Source: Osedax fenrisi
Taxonomy: Eukaryota > Annelida > Polychaeta > Sabellida > Siboglinidae
Length of the DNA stretch: 64,000 nucleotides
Direction: 5' to 3'
Assembly (NCBI GenBank): GCA_964019155.1
Contig: OZ025242.1
Coordinates: 89,470,205 to 89,534,204, forward strand
The translations under genes and the position numbers were made by a program. A model generated the notes under the pieces. It was not told the origin of the DNA. It saw only the letters and a list, made by a program, of their open reading frames with translations, and did no database searches. Of this stretch, positions 36,899 to 47,779 are shown piece after piece; within the stretch, counting starts at the first letter, position 1; every line of letters begins with the position of its first letter.

Positions 36899-38085
36899 AT
36901 GGCAGTTGTATGTCATTATTGCAATGAACCTGCTTCTAGCTCTGACCTACCATGTAGCTCGTGTAAATCATTCTACCACCATGTATGCCTCTTCCCAGCA
37001 TCAATTATATCCAAATCTTGGACTCATATCAATAGTCCCCCTCCATCATATGCCCTTGCCATTTTTTCTTCCCCTAATTTCACATTTACATGTCCCTCTT
37101 GCCTCCTAAACAACTCATCAAATACATCTACTACATTCTCCTCTCCTCTAGTTACCCCTACTCCTATACATCGTAATAATCCCCCCATCCGACCTCCTAT
37201 ACCTGCCCAATTAAGAATTCCCAAACTTATGGAACTAAAACTTTCCCCCCATCCTTCATAACCGCTAATATCCCATCACCTTTCCCTTATCATAAATCGT
37301 ATGCATCTGCTATTATATCATCTTCCTCTCCTATCCCTATTAAAGCTCCTATCGTCCACCATGTACCTCCTAATTCTACCACACCCTATACTCTTCATAT
37401 ACCTCGTAAACGTCAACTAAATAATATCATTCGTAACAATTCACTTGTCATTGAACATTTAAAGACCTCTGATATGAATACTGAATTCATTTCATCAATC
37501 CTTATACATATGCTACTGCCTAAAATATCTATTTCTATAGTCAAATTTAAACATAACAATGCAATCATCCAATTCTCTAGTAAATCATTTTGTGACATGT
37601 TTTTCAGTAGATTTAGATCTACTAAATTTAATCCCCGATTCTCACACCTATATATACGAAATTCCCTACCTTATAAAACCCGTTTATTAGGTAAAATCCT
37701 TTATCATGCATATATATTAAAACTAACCCCTATACATACTAAACCCATATTTAATACATATACAAAGTCATTTGAATTACGACTTATATATAATTATATT
37801 GACTGGTCTCTTCCACCTATTACCATACCTCCAACTCTCCTTATTCACTGGGAATCTTCCTACCTTAAATTTAAATCTTCCGTTCCCTCATTTAGTAATC
37901 TCTCCATTAATACTAATTCAGACCCCACACCTAATAATCCTTCTGAAAATTCCAACTCCCCTTATATTCCTGTAATATCAACTCCATCTATTGATTTAAA
38001 TAATTCCACCATCACAAATGTCCCAGTTGTTGATTCACTAAAATCTAATCATATATCTACACCCTCTCTAACTAAATCTGCATGA
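36899..38085 (+). pseudogene. LINE-C ORF1 with PHD-like finger, one frameshift
   Basis: Starts MAVVCHYCNEPASSS, then LPCSSCKSFYHHVC and FTFTCPSC, giving the Cys-x2-Cys, Cys-x2-Cys, His-x2-Cys, Cys-x2-Cys spacing of a PHD-type finger (residues about 5-66). A Pro/Ser/Thr-rich linker follows. The first frame hits TAA at 37261. The other frame is open from about 37246 to 38085, so a single-base indel in the C6 run at 37244-37249 is the likely break. The second part (SSILIHMLLPKISISIVKFK and FSHLYIRNSLPYKTRLLGKI) is the RNA-binding-like region of CR1 ORF1. Ends at TGA 38083-38085. Confidence 0.8.
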
Positions 38086-38088
38086 CTA
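38083..38088 (+). promoter_or_regulatory. In-frame UGA-CUA between LINE-C ORF1 and ORF2 (candidate readthrough site)
   Basis: TGA followed by CTA ends ORF1. The same frame continues without a stop for 943 codons. There is no ATG between the stop and 38563, by which point the first endonuclease motifs (NIRS, TETW, YRPP, GDFN) have passed. ORF2 therefore needs readthrough, a non-AUG start, or another mechanism. Confidence 0.6.
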
Positions 38089-40917
38089 TCTGAACACATT
38101 GCCCTAATAAATATTCGTTCTCTTCGTTCCAATGCCTCACTCTTATTACCATTCCTTAAAAAGTGCAATTTCAGTATTATTGCTTTAACGGAAACATGGA
38201 TCTCTCAAGATGATTCCGACATATTTGCCCTATTTCACAATTTTGGTTATACATTAATCTTATCGCCACGATTATCAGGTCGTGGTGGTGGGGTTGGCTT
38301 CCTCGTAAAAACTTCTCTACCTTTACCATGTATATCCATATCCCATAACTTCTCCTACTCTGACTGCTTAACCATATCATTCACCCAAAAACACAAATCT
38401 ATATCCATTACTGTCATTTATAGACCGCCAAAACCAGAATTCGCTTCCTTTCTAAGTGAGTTTAACGATCTTGCTACTGATCTCATTAGTTCACCCACAT
38501 ACCACCCTATTATACTTGGTGATTTCAACTATCATTTTAATGCTACCTCAAATCCACATATTATGTTCACTAATTTAACACATTCATTATCCCTATCACA
38601 ACATGTCAATTTCCCAACTCATATAAATGGCAATATTATTGATCTTGTATTCTCCAGTTCTCTCCATTCTGAACTCGTGGTGAGTAATATTTCTAGGCTT
38701 GATCTACTTTCCGATCACTTCCTTATCTCATTCAAAACTAACTTTACTATCACTCTTAATCAGAAAACACGTATTACATACAGACCCATTAAGAAAATTA
38801 ATTCCATGATATTCTTAGCTGACTTACATTCTGCTTTAGGTGACTACTGTTATTCTCCAGTTGTATTAAATTCCATACTATCCCATCTTCTCGATAAACA
38901 TGCGCCTTCAAAAACTATATCAGTAACTCTACATCCTGATACCCCATGGTTTACTTCCCACCTCATGTCCTTGAAACGATCACTTCGTAAATCTGAAAGA
39001 ACATACATATCCTTGAGATCTTCATCTTCTAGAGCTTCATTCATTGAGCAACGTAAGATCTACAAGTTAGCAATTTCCTATGCCAAATCTAGCTATTACA
39101 CTCAGGTTATAAATGATCTTGCTTCTGATAACCGACGACTTTTCAGACTAGCTAATAAGTTGTTATCTCCCCCAAAACCAGCATTACTACCATCTATAAT
39201 TAACATTTCTCCATTACAATTAAGCTGTCTTTTCTCCAAAACATTTTCTAATAAGATTGACTCCATCATAATAAAGATCAATAACCATACCCTTACTGCC
39301 AATTATCCTTCAATCATAGTTACCCCACCTATATCTGTTTTCTTAAGTTTTTTTCGTCCGCCACATATATCTCTCATATATAAACTACTAAATGCATCCT
39401 CTTCGATATCTCCCTCCGATCCTGTTCCACTATCTATTTTTAAACTTTACTCCGATTATCTATGTCCGACTATCTGTAACATCATCTCATATTCCCTAAA
39501 TTCCGGTACTGTCCCTTCAATTTTTAAACAAGCAATAATCACTCCCATTCTTAAAAAACCTTCACTCGATCCTGATTCACTTCTCAATTATCGCCCAATT
39601 TCTCAGCTACCTTTGGTGAGTAAAATTTTGGAAAGAGTTGTCTCTCGTCAACTAATCTCATATTTAACCGCCAATAATCTCCATATTCCTCAACAAAGTG
39701 GCTTTCGCCGAGGACACTCCACAGAAACAGCACTACTAAATGTAATTGATGTAATCACTTCTACCCTTAATACTAAAAACTGCTGTCAACTAGTAATGCT
39801 GGACATATCCAGTGCTTTCGATACGCTTGATCACACAATTCTACTGTCCCGTCTACACCTGCTTGGAGTTAGAGACCTTGCCCTCTCATGGTTTACTTCA
39901 TATCTATTTGACCGTAGTAGCAGTGTAAAAATATATAATTCTTTTTCTTCCCCTTCTCCTATGAAATATGGTGTTCCCCAGGGATCAGTACTCGGTCCTT
40001 CACTTTTCTCAATTTATTTATACCCATTACCATCCATAATATCTAAATATCTAAATATATATTACCATCTTTATGCAGATGACATACAACTATATATGTT
40101 TCTTCCAACTAATTCATCACCAGGTCTCAATAATCAACTCTCTAATTGTGCTAATGACATTAAAGAATGGCTTATTTCTAATAATCTTCTCCTTAATACT
40201 TCCAAAACTACATTGTTGAATCTTTCTCCATCACCAACTTACTTCCCTCCTTTTCTTATTGATAATATTGTAATATCTCCTTCTCCTACTGCATCTAACT
40301 TAGGTGTACTTTTTGATTCTACACTTTCCTTCATTCCTCATATTACTGCCATCACTAAATCTGCAAATTATCATCTATTTAGAATTAGAAAAATACGAAA
40401 ATCAATTACTGTATCTCTTACTAAAACTCTAGTTAATTCCCTTGTACTCTCACGCATAGATTACTGTTCCTCAATCCTTATAAATATTCCATTATCATCT
40501 ATCTCTCCCTTAAATCGAGTTATTCGTTCATCAATCCGTACAACATATAACCTACGTATTCGAGATCATTCCTCTACTTCCTCATACCAACACATATCTC
40601 CATGGTTCACATTTAACAAACGCTCTGCTTATCGCATATTATCTATTGTTCATTCCTCAATATACTCTTCAAATTGCCCTTCATATATTTCTGCTTCTCT
40701 AGTACAAAGAGCTCCCCTTCCATCACTTAGAAACCATGCATCTCACCTTCTATCTACCCCTATTCTACGTCCCTCAAAAATGAATACTCGGGCACTGAGT
40801 TATATTGGTCCTAAGCTATGGAATTCACTCCCGCCCTATATTAGATCCATAAAATCGCATAAAACATTCATGAAATATATACAACAATTGATCTCAGGTG
40901 GTAACCTGAATTATTAA
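38086..40917 (+). CDS. LINE-C ORF2, endonuclease-reverse transcriptase, intact
   Basis: 943 codons from the codon after the ORF1 UGA to TAA. Endonuclease: INIRSLRSN, IIALTETWIS, SGRGGGVGFLV, VIYRPPKP, ILGDFNYHFN, NIIDLVFSSS, LLSDHFLISF. Reverse transcriptase: QAIITPILKKPSLDPDSLLN and YRPISQLPLVSKILERVVSR, SGFRRGHSTETALL, VMLDISSAFDTLDHTILL, YGVPQGSVLGPSLFSIYLYP, YHLYADDIQLYM (catalytic YADD near 40073), then a thumb with VLSRIDYCSSILINIP and a C-terminal IGPKLWNSLPPYIR ... SHKTFMKYIQQLI. The first ATG is at 38563, inside the endonuclease. No disabling mutation seen, so this protein may be functional if it can be translated. Confidence 0.9.
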   Translation, partial: LSEHIALINIRSLRSNASLLLPFLKKCNFSIIALTETWISQDDSDIFALFHNFGYTLILSPRLSGRGGGVGFLVKTSLPLPCISISHNFSYSDCLTISFTQKHKSISITVIYRPPKPEFASFLSEFNDLATDLISSPTYHPIILGDFNYHFNATSNPHIMFTNLTHSLSLSQHVNFPTHINGNIIDLVFSSSLHSELVVSNISRLDLLSDHFLISFKTNFTITLNQKTRITYRPIKKINSMIFLADLHSALGDYCYSPVVLNSILSHLLDKHAPSKTISVTLHPDTPWFTSHLMSLKRSLRKSERTYISLRSSSSRASFIEQRKIYKLAISYAKSSYYTQVINDLASDNRRLFRLANKLLSPPKPALLPSIINISPLQLSCLFSKTFSNKIDSIIIKINNHTLTANYPSIIVTPPISVFLSFFRPPHISLIYKLLNASSSISPSDPVPLSIFKLYSDYLCPTICNIISYSLNSGTVPSIFKQAIITPILKKPSLDPDSLLNYRPISQLPLVSKILERVVSRQLISYLTANNLHIPQQSGFRRGHSTETALLNVIDVITSTLNTKNCCQLVMLDISSAFDTLDHTILLSRLHLLGVRDLALSWFTSYLFDRSSSVKIYNSFSSPSPMKYGVPQGSVLGPSLFSIYLYPLPSIISKYLNIYYHLYADDIQLYMFLPTNSSPGLNNQLSNCANDIKEWLISNNLLLNTSKTTLLNLSPSPTYFPPFLIDNIVISPSPTASNLGVLFDSTLSFIPHITAITKSANYHLFRIRKIRKSITVSLTKTLVNSLVLSRIDYCSSILINIPLSSISPLNRVIRSSIRTTYNLRIRDHSSTSSYQHISPWFTFNKRSAYRILSIVHSSIYSSNCPSYISASLVQRAPLPSLRNHASHLLSTPILRPSKMNTRALSYIGPKLWNSLPPYIRSIKSHKTFMKYIQQLISGGNLNY

Positions 40918-41092
40918 TATTGTTTGTCATTATTATTTTATTAATTAATTTCCGTACGGCTTATTCTATTTTATTGTATTATTATTATTGGTATTTATTG
41001 TTTACCTACTTTTATTATTTGTATTCTATTATATACACCTTTGAGAAATCATTTATGATTTATTTAAGTGTCTAAATAAACATTCAATCAAT

Positions 41093-41093
<1 letters not shown>

Positions 41094-41152
<59 letters not shown>
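41094..41152. repeat. (TA)n microsatellite at the LINE-C 3' end
   Basis: TA array directly after the ATCA-repeat tail. A second array is at 41256-41300. Confidence 0.9.
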
Positions 41153-41156
<4 letters not shown>

Positions 41157-41249
41157 TATTACATATATATTATATTATTTAATATATATATATATATGAT
41201 ATATATGTATAAAACTTTACGTATACATACGTGTATACATATATGTTGT

Positions 41250-41303
<54 letters not shown>

Positions 41304-41309
41304 GTAGTA

Positions 41310-41387
41310 GTGCGTAAAGTAATTGTAATACGTGTAAAGTATTAAGTATATAGTATAGTATTAAGTATATATAATATAATACATATC

Positions 41388-41419
<32 letters not shown>

Positions 41420-41530
41420 TGTATTATATTATATATATATATACTTAATACTATACCAAAGATTTTCCAAAGGAAAATCCTTTGGAAAATCTTTGGCTAT
41501 ACTATATACTTAATACTTTACGTACTACAA
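41310..41530. repeat. Inverted repeat, about 60-bp arms
   Basis: Left arm GTAAAGTATTAAGTATATAG then TATAGTATTAAG (41334-41371) and its inverse complement on the right (41425-41520), separated by a TA-rich centre. The right arm is interrupted by the 39-bp hairpin element at 41457. The outermost bases GTAGTGCGTAAAG and CTTTACGTACTAC also pair. Confidence 0.75.
41457..41495. mobile_element. Hp7 hairpin-only element (39 bp), a perfect palindrome
   Basis: CAAAGATTTTCCAAAGG, then AAAAT, then CCTTTGGAAAATCTTTG. It is flanked by ACTATAC and GCTATAC, a 7-bp duplication with one mismatch. The other arm of the surrounding inverted repeat (41353-41359) preserves the uninterrupted site with a single ACTATAC, confirming insertion and duplication. 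Confidence 0.8.
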
Positions 41531-42116
41531 AATATATGTTTAAATATAAATACATAAGTGATGAATAACAATTATGATATGACAACCTATATATATATAT
41601 ATGTGTGTGTGTATATAAAACATATGCGTATAAACTTATTTATACATAAAGTTTTATTTGTATTTGTATATATGTATATGTATTATATACTAATATATTT
41701 ATCATGAGATATAACTAGATTTAAAAATAAATAAATCAATTTTATGTTAAACATTATATAATACATTTTACTTTCGATATTGATTTTCTAAAGAATTTAA
41801 ACTTTAATAAACATAATTCTATTTTATGTATTTAATTTAACTGCAGTTTAACTGCACATGTGCTTTATAAATTTCATTTATACTTGTTTATTAGCTTATT
41901 TGTATATTACATTTCACTTTTGTTTACCACATATTATGTAATTATAAAAATACTTTGTATTAATGTTGATATGATATGATTTTAATATATGTTGGTGTAA
42001 TATATTTAATTAATATATGCATATACATTATACATGTATAAAATTATATATATAAATGGTTCTATATATTATGGTATACCTTATATATATATATATTATA
42101 TATATATATATATATT
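41531..42116. other. AT-rich interior of the family III element
   Basis: No coding frame, RNA gene or element end recognised. Confidence 0.4.
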
Positions 42117-42262
<146 letters not shown>

Positions 42263-42394
42263 GTACTATTAATTACTATTTTATCTAGCTATTATATCGC
42301 CATATTGTTATGACATACAGTCATTTACTGCTGAAATTACTTTTTCCATACTAATAACATAATAATTAAGTGTAATGGTATACTAGGATATAGC

Positions 42395-42427
42395 CATCGA
42401 TATAAAGAAAGTTTCTTTATATCGATG
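42395..42427. mobile_element. Hp8 hairpin-only element (33 bp) with 8-bp duplication
   Basis: CATCGATATAAAGAAA, one G, TTTCTTTATATCGATG: two inverse-complementary 16-mers around a single base. GATATAGC lies on both sides (42387-42394 and 42428-42435), a perfect 8-bp target duplication. Termini equal the first 16 bases of the MITE at 35759. Confidence 0.85.
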
Positions 42428-42802
42428 GATATAGCCTATATAGTAATTTATAAAGTTAAAATAAAAATCATTAATTTATCACAATTGCGTGTGTTTTGTA
42501 AATGTTACTTGATGTGATATTATTGGACCAAACTTGATATAAAGTATCGCCATCTAGTGGACTAATTCCACATTTTCAGGTGGCCACATTACCCGTATTA
42601 GGTGGCAACCTTACCCTCCATGGATGGTAATGTGGTCACCTTAATCATTTCAATTAGATATGCTAAAATGAAAAACTGATTCGGCGGTCCTCTTGCATAT
42701 CATAAGATGTATCTATATTGAACAAATTATCGTATTAGATCTAATATTTATAAAGTTATACAATATTATCTAAAAGTGGCCACATTACCCATCTTTCCCC
42801 TA

Positions 42803-43163
42803 TGTATATAATTAAATCATTGAATCAAATAAGGTGCGTATGCATCATAAATATAATTATGTAATATTACATAATTATAAAAAATATAAATCGAATATAT
42901 TACGAGACACCTATTGCATATTATGATACTAGCGGCCACTACCCCGGACTTGCATTATTTTAATGCTTTTTTATGCCTTTTTTAATGCCTACTAAATCGT
43001 TAATATTATTCAGTAATATATAAATGTGAAAGCACAGTATTTTAGACCTATATGATTTATAGCTAATTCAAAAAAATAATATCTTAAAATTAAATATCTA
43101 TCGAAATATTAGAAGTAAACTTATGAGGCATATACATTATCGGCCACTACTCCGTTCTCTCCC
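42803..43163 (-). mobile_element. Family IV element fragment, inverted copy
   Basis: Ends CCACTACTCCGTTCTCTCCC at 43163 before TA. Reading leftward it matches 43507-43867 through its whole length, including ACTAGCGGCCACTACCCCGG (42930-42949) against the inverse in the other copy. It stops at the right end of the family III element. Confidence 0.65.
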
Positions 43164-43202
43164 TATAACCTACCATTATACTGTATAATTTATAAATATA
43201 CG

Positions 43203-43235
43203 TGTGTGTATATACGTGTGTGTGTGTGTGTATAT

Positions 43236-43312
<77 letters not shown>
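43203..43312. repeat. (TG)n microsatellite
   Basis: A long TG array with TATACG interruptions at its start, between the two family IV copies. The His/Thr frame on the minus strand is an artefact of the repeat. Confidence 0.95.
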
Positions 43313-43313
<1 letters not shown>

Positions 43314-43506
43314 TCATAACATATAATACATATGTAAACATTTATTCATAACACCTCCAGCAATAATAACTGCATCATGTGAAGCCGTTGTAGTCCTTTA
43401 TGTGTAAGGGAAAGAAAACCATACGATATTGTGTTAGTTAATATGTATGCCTATATTATATTTAGGCTATATATATACCTATATAAAAAATATGTATATA
43501 TATATA

Positions 43507-44110
43507 GGGAGAGAGAACGGAGTAGTGACCAATAATGTATGTCTCAGCATACTTCTAATATATCGATAGATGCATAATTTTAAGATAATATTTTTTTGAA
43601 TTAGCTATAAACCATATAGTTCTAAAATACTGTGATTTCACTTTTATATATTACTGAATAATATTAAAAATTTATTAATTATTAAATAAGGCATTAAAAA
43701 CATTACAATAAGGCAAGTTCGGGGTAGTGGCCGCTAGTATCAGAATATGCAATAGGTATCTCGTAATGTATTCGATTTATATTTTTTTAATTATGTGATA
43801 TTAAATAATTATATTTATGATGTATACGCACTTTATTTGATTCAATGATTTAATTATATATACACACACTCATACACATAAATAAGTATACATATATAAT
43901 CATGTTTTTGTTAAAATTGGACAAAAAATGATTACGTAATAAATTAGAGTCATTAATTAATTATTTAAAAAAAATTACTTTATATTATAGACATTTTGAT
44001 TATCTAAATATTGTATATACAACTTTTTATCCTATTTAGCACCATTTAAGCGTTACTTAAAACGACCAAACGACCTACTCCGTTCTCGGCCACTAACACG
44101 TTCCTTCCCC
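43507..44110. mobile_element. Family IV MITE (TA-GGGAGAGAGAACGGAGTAG), 604 bp
   Basis: TA-flanked. Left terminus GGGAGAGAGAACGGAGTAGT; right terminus CGGCCACTAACACGTTCCTT then CCCC. CGGAGTAGTGGCC-like motifs are repeated at both ends and at about 43720. Part of the interior (43905-44070) is the reverse complement of the start of the 25765 tandem trimer. No coding capacity. Confidence 0.65.
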
Positions 44111-45477
44111 TATATATATGTTTATTAAATTTATTTGTGTATATTTGTTCTCCTATTATTTGGTTTACCATACTTTTTAATATATTTTTATAATTGTGTT
44201 ATCTATTTTTTATCTATTTTATCTATTCTAATATATATATTTATATATTAAAAAAAAAAGATGATTAGTTTACGAAGAGTTTTTTTAATAATATTATTGT
44301 ATGTTTAATATTTTATCTAAATAATGTTCTGCTATTTATAAAGAATATAATCTTAAAAATTATTAGGTACCTAACTATTTAAAATTGTATTATTTTTAAT
44401 TATTTTTTTCTTTTATTTCATTTATATATTTATATTTAAGAGGTAGTAGAATAATTATGGAATTTGTTTTTTTTTTGTATTTCGTTGACTCTTAATTCAT
44501 AAATTTGTAATATTTTATATCGGGTAGTATGGATGCATTCGCTTGATCCAAATGATACCATTGTATATACTATTGGCGAATGTATATTCCCTAAGGTGTT
44601 GAACTTGATTAAGCAACATTCGGAAAGGTGATATAGGATACTATGGATGTTTAATAAACATTGTTTATGTTTTATGAGTTGATGATTTATTTTAATAATT
44701 AAATGTTTTACTCTATTTATTATTCTACTATTTCTTGTTTCTAATTATATTCCTATATGATTTTTTCTCCTCGTAATCTTAAATGGGTGAAATACTCGAT
44801 AAGCTCTGCTTCTTCATTCACACAGGCAATTGCCAAATATGAATTTATTATTATTATTATTATTATATATAGGTACTCTCCTGTGAGCAGGACATGTTTT
44901 AGCCTAATTTTATTTTCTTTCTGAAATCAATAAACTATTTTCAATTTAATTATATATGTATACATATATATATATATACTAAATATTAATAATATACTAT
45001 ATTGTTTATAGCTACTTATATCCTACAACCTATTGTTAATCCGATACACATTTTAGACATGCGCATTGGGACCTCGTGGATACTACGTAGGTCATCATAA
45101 CTAGACTAGACATATCTATTGTTCCATTGATACTATTACGTCATACTAATGTCAGATCACTATAATACATTTAAAATGAGTCATTATAGGTTTTCAAAGT
45201 TAAAACGCATGCTTTTAATTAGATTAACACCAGGATTAACATAGAGTATTAATATATCAACGAATCACATCCAATTAATATTTCAACTCTATTTTCGTTG
45301 TTTTATAATATTTTAATGTAATCGTCTGTCATTTATTTTCTAATATATAATTAAGCATATTTCTATATGATATAACATATATGAATACTAAATGTTAATA
45401 TGCTAATCATATATAAGCATATATTAATGATAACACTATTAAGTTATTTATCTAATTTATATGATAAATATAATAAG

Positions 45478-45525
<48 letters not shown>

Positions 45526-45884
45526 TAGTAGATACATATTTAAGTATTAAGTATTACATATCATTATAATCGTAATAATGTTAACATATTTCATAATTTA
45601 AAGTTGTACAGTATACAATCAATACCTCCTATTACCTCCACCGAGGTTCTAGGAGGTATTGATATAATATACATACCTGTATGTGTGAGTTTAATTTATT
45701 TTCTAAATGAATTAAACATATTATTTTTGTATATATCATCATGTGTATACATTTTCCCTACATCATTATTTGAATTGATATCTGACAATAACTAATTTAT
45801 AACAAGTTTATTTGGTAATTTAGGATTTATTTATAGGAGTACTATAATATATATGTATATATATATATATGTATATATATATTA
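44111..45884. other. Intergenic stretch; possible old LINE 3' UTR at 44420-44960
   Basis: The segment around 44760-44960 (AGGCAATTGCCAAATATGAA, then (ATT)n, then TGAAATCAATAAACTATTTT) looks like a LINE or mRNA 3' end with an AATAAA signal. No protein frame was recognised. A hairpin with 13-bp arms (TCAATACCTCCTA) lies at 45619-45662 and a (TA)n array at 45482-45520. Confidence 0.3.
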
Positions 45885-46053
45885 TATAGTATAAACAAGT
45901 TGTATACAATATACACATAGTAGAATCCAGCATGATCTCGTTATCAAAGTCCTGTCCTTTACTGCTTTATTACTTGCTGCATTGATCATTTTATCATTTG
46001 ATTTAAAAATTATTAATAAATAATATATATTAATGTATATATATATATATACA

Positions 46054-46118
<65 letters not shown>

Positions 46119-46303
46119 GTATAAACAAGTTGTATACAATATACACATAGTAGAATCTAGCATGATCTCGTTGTCAAAGTCCTGTCATTTTCTGCTTTAT
46201 TACTGGCTGCATTGATCATTTTATCATTTGATTTAAAAATTATTAATAAATAATATATATTAATGTATATATATATATATATATATATACATATATGTAT
46301 ATA

Positions 46304-46342
<39 letters not shown>

Positions 46343-46475
46343 GTATAAACACGTGGTATACAATATACACATAGTAGAATCCAGCATGATCTCGTTGTCA
46401 AAGTCCTGTCCTTTTCTGCTTTATTACTGGCTGCATTGATCATTTTATCATTTGATATTAAAATTATTAATAAAT
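45885..46475. repeat. Tandem trimer, about 225-230 bp per unit
   Basis: Units beginning TATAGTATAAACAAGTTG start at about 45885, 46115 and 46339. Each holds GTAGAATCCAGCATGATCTC, GTCCTGTCCTT and CTGCATTGATCATTTTATCA, and ends in a variable TA tract. The third is truncated. The unit start carries a few substitutions (ACGTGG for AAGTTG). The frames in it are repeat artefacts. Confidence 0.9.
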
Positions 46476-46783
46476 TTTTATTAAATTTCCGCAAATATAA
46501 CGTGATAATTAATTTAGGCATTTGATTATATCGAGATCTTATCAAATCATCAATATTTAAACCACAAATATTTATTAATATATTAAACAATAAATGACGG
46601 ACGATTATACAATTATTATCAGAATTATTATAACTTATTGTAACGCCATAACATATAAATTACAATTAAATATTGAATACATAGATTGGTGATATTTGCA
46701 AAATACTATTATTGCTTATATATATAGAATAGAATGATCATCTATTGAGTAATGCATTAGTACTGCAGTAGTATATATATATA

Positions 46784-47305
46784 TATACACACGTGATAAC
46801 ATAACTTCTACTGTTCTTATATAGTTAGTGGTCTGACATTTAGTATAATTTAGTGTTTATTATTAATGGAACGGTTGAGATGTTCTCTAGCTCTAGCTGT
46901 ACGTAGTTAAGGCTAAAGATAAAGGTCAAAGATCAATCGTTACATCACGTGATGTATACGCCGCAGTGAATATTATCAAGACATACACAGGTTTAAAATA
47001 TGTAATATATGTAGAATATTACATTATTTAAACTGATTTATTGTTCATACACAAATTATTATAATAGTTAATATTAATATCGTGTTTGTATACGTTTCAG
47101 TAAATGTCTACATACGATCACACACGTGATTATTGGTGTACTTTATAGTATACATCTAGTAATGCATATCTACATCGATAACAACAACAACAACAACAAG
47201 TCACGTGGTCTATATTTGTAGTAACCGAACATACGTGTAACTTGTATACTAACACGTGATGTACCATCTGATATTACACACCATCGTTATGTAGTTAACA
47301 CACGT
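46784..47305. promoter_or_regulatory. Cluster of ACGTG / CACGTG motifs
   Basis: CACGTG occurs at about 46790, 46945, 47129, 47204 and 47254, with further ACGTG or CACGTA half-matches near 47233 and 47301. Most read CACGTGAT or CACGTGGT. A TATATACTATATATTATA stretch follows at 47338-47356. The pattern resembles a promoter for bHLH factors but no supported gene begins here. Confidence 0.3.
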
Positions 47306-47366
47306 AACATTTAATATAATATATACTATACTACCCTATATATACTATATATTATACACAGAGATA

Positions 47367-47441
47367 ATGACTAATCAAAGACTAAGGAAGATTCCGCTGC
47401 CGAAAAGAGCTGAGAATCGAGATGTTCACGCAGACGTTTAA
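47367..47441 (+). CDS. Hypothetical 24-residue ORF after the E-box cluster
   Basis: ATG at 47367 preceded by AGATA and followed by 24 codons (MTNQRLRKIPLPKRAENRDV HADV) and TAA. It is basic, and its codons are GC-richer than the surroundings. It lies about 25 bp after a TATA-like stretch. The length is too short to exclude chance. It could also be a 5' exon or a decayed element. Not recognised. Confidence 0.15.
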   Translation: MTNQRLRKIPLPKRAENRDVHADV

Positions 47442-47779
47442 ATTACGTAAATTTCTAAAAAATAAACTGTGAAACTTCACATTTATTATTTATTATAACT
47501 TTATATCATATGAATATAATGTATTCATTTATATGTACGTCTTCTAAATATGAATTATATTATTTTAGTATTTATTCATGTTTATTTATAATATTTATAG
47601 TAATTAAATTAAAAACCATTTGCATGTTGGAGTCTTCTTAAACATAGCAATATAGTATTTGTTTGTTTACTACTTTCCGTTTATTTGATGTTCCCTATCG
47701 TCTGTCATGGTAGTATATTATTATAATGAAATTAGTAAATATTTCACATTCCCTTACAATATTCATTTATTACGTCAAA

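Larger units (their letters stand above)
36540..41092 (+). mobile_element. LINE-C, CR1-type, near full length
   Basis: GC-richer 5' UTR (about 36540-36898), ORF1 with one frameshift, UGA-CUA, intact ORF2 and a short 3' UTR ending GTCTAAATAAACATTC and an ATCA repeat, then (TA)n. The exact 5' edge is not certain. Codon use and GC content are clearly higher than in LINE-A, so it is a distinct family. It is nested in the family III element. Confidence 0.85.

Noticed and set aside
43147..43341. His-Thr repeat frame on the minus strand
   Set aside because: Artefact of the (TG)n array between the two family IV copies.
45619..45662. 44-bp hairpin (TCAATACCTCCTA arms) as a third hairpin-only element
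   Set aside because: The arms pair, but the flanks (AGTATACA and ATAATATA) show no target duplication and no parent element with these ends was found.
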